DNA from: JBDGYE01 sp039584255
GTDB lineage: Bacteria; Gemmatimonadota; Gemmatimonadetes; Palauibacterales; Palauibacteraceae
Assembly: GCA_039584255.1 (NCBI GenBank)
Contig: JBDGYE010000124.1
Span: 1 to 5,176, forward strand
Length of the DNA stretch: 5,176 nucleotides
Direction: 5' to 3'
The notes beneath the pieces are model-generated. The model did not search any database and was not told the DNA's origin. It saw only the letters and a program-made list of their open reading frames with translations. Position numbers and translations under genes: made by a program. Within the stretch, counting starts at the first letter, position 1; every line of letters starts with the position of its first letter. Below, one piece after another: positions 4,943-5,176 of the stretch.

Positions 4943-5176
4943 CGCTTGCGCGCCCCGGCCCAACGGCAGGGCGGCGGACACGCCGGACGCGTTGCGGCCG
5001 GCATGGTGTGAAACTGGGCAAGCAGCGCCGACCAGGCCAACCCATGTGCCGGGTCGGGTCCTTGGATATCGGCCCTCCGCTCCCCTCTGCCGTGCCGCGG
5101 CCCCAATCCCCCGAGCGATGATCCGTCCTGGGAAGCATTTCACCTCTGCGCAGGCGGCCGCGCGATCCGTGGTCCC

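Larger units (their letters stand above)
4822..5176. other. Gene-free right end of the window
   Basis: The left part (4822-4942) holds the leader hairpin, candidate promoter and terminator-like hairpin. From 4943 to 5176 I see no supported feature. Two minus-strand frames are open from the right edge into or past the hairpin, but the translations are Arg/Gly/Pro-rich with no recognisable motif, and one would stop (TGA 4915-4913) only after encoding the hairpin. A gene ending further right, off the window, is suggested by the terminator but cannot be shown. Confidence 0.5.

Noticed and set aside
4913..5176. Minus-strand frame open from the right edge to a TGA at 4915-4913, as the 3' end of a gene
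   Set aside because: A second frame is also open through the same stretch. The translation is low-complexity Gly/Arg/Ala/Pro with no motif, and the frame would have to encode the terminator hairpin itself.

Overview
The window holds part of a type VI secretion system (T6SS) locus next to an unrelated surface-protein gene. The DNA is GC-rich. The surface gene has a C-terminal sorting segment of the PEP-CTERM kind (a PAP motif, a short membrane helix and an Arg-rich tail), a combination frequent in Planctomycetota, Phycisphaerae included. A planctomycete or similar environmental Gram-negative is therefore the best guess. This is inferred from protein style, not from a marker gene.

Layout from left to right. 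(1) Positions 1-1012, minus strand: the first 337 residues of a VgrG/TssI spike protein, cut by the left edge. (2) Positions 1013-1612: 600 bases with no credible gene. They contain a compact element at 1321-1530 bounded by a perfect 19-bp inverted repeat and built of nested inverted repeats, which looks like a miniature transposable element (MITE-like). (3) Positions 1613-2452, minus strand: a 279-residue, largely helical, unrecognised protein. (4) Positions 2453-2596: a 144-base divergent promoter region with mirror-image TAGAAT hexamers. (5) Positions 2597-4168, plus strand: a 523-residue protein joining a TssB (VipA)-like part to a TssC (VipB)-like part through a Pro/Ala linker. It stops well before the C-terminal sheath domain of ordinary TssC. 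(6) Positions 4171-4821, minus strand: an exported protein with a PEP-CTERM-like tail, convergent with the sheath gene and separated from it by only two bases. (7) Positions 4822-5176: the upstream region of that gene, with a 5'-leader hairpin, a candidate promoter and a strong GAAA-loop hairpin that looks like a minus-strand terminator. No gene can be supported in the last ~230 bases.

How the parts may work together: VgrG forms the puncturing tip and TssB/TssC form the contractile sheath. The fused, C-terminally short TssBC-like protein is unlikely to be the bulk sheath subunit and more likely to be a specialised sheath-related component. The helical 279-residue protein is divergent from the fusion and upstream of vgrG on the same strand, so it may be a locus-specific partner, but nothing in its sequence shows a function. 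No core genes (tssJ, tssL, tssM, tssK, tssF, tssG, hcp, clpV) are in view. The secretion locus probably ends at 4168, because the convergent surface-protein gene has no evident link to secretion.
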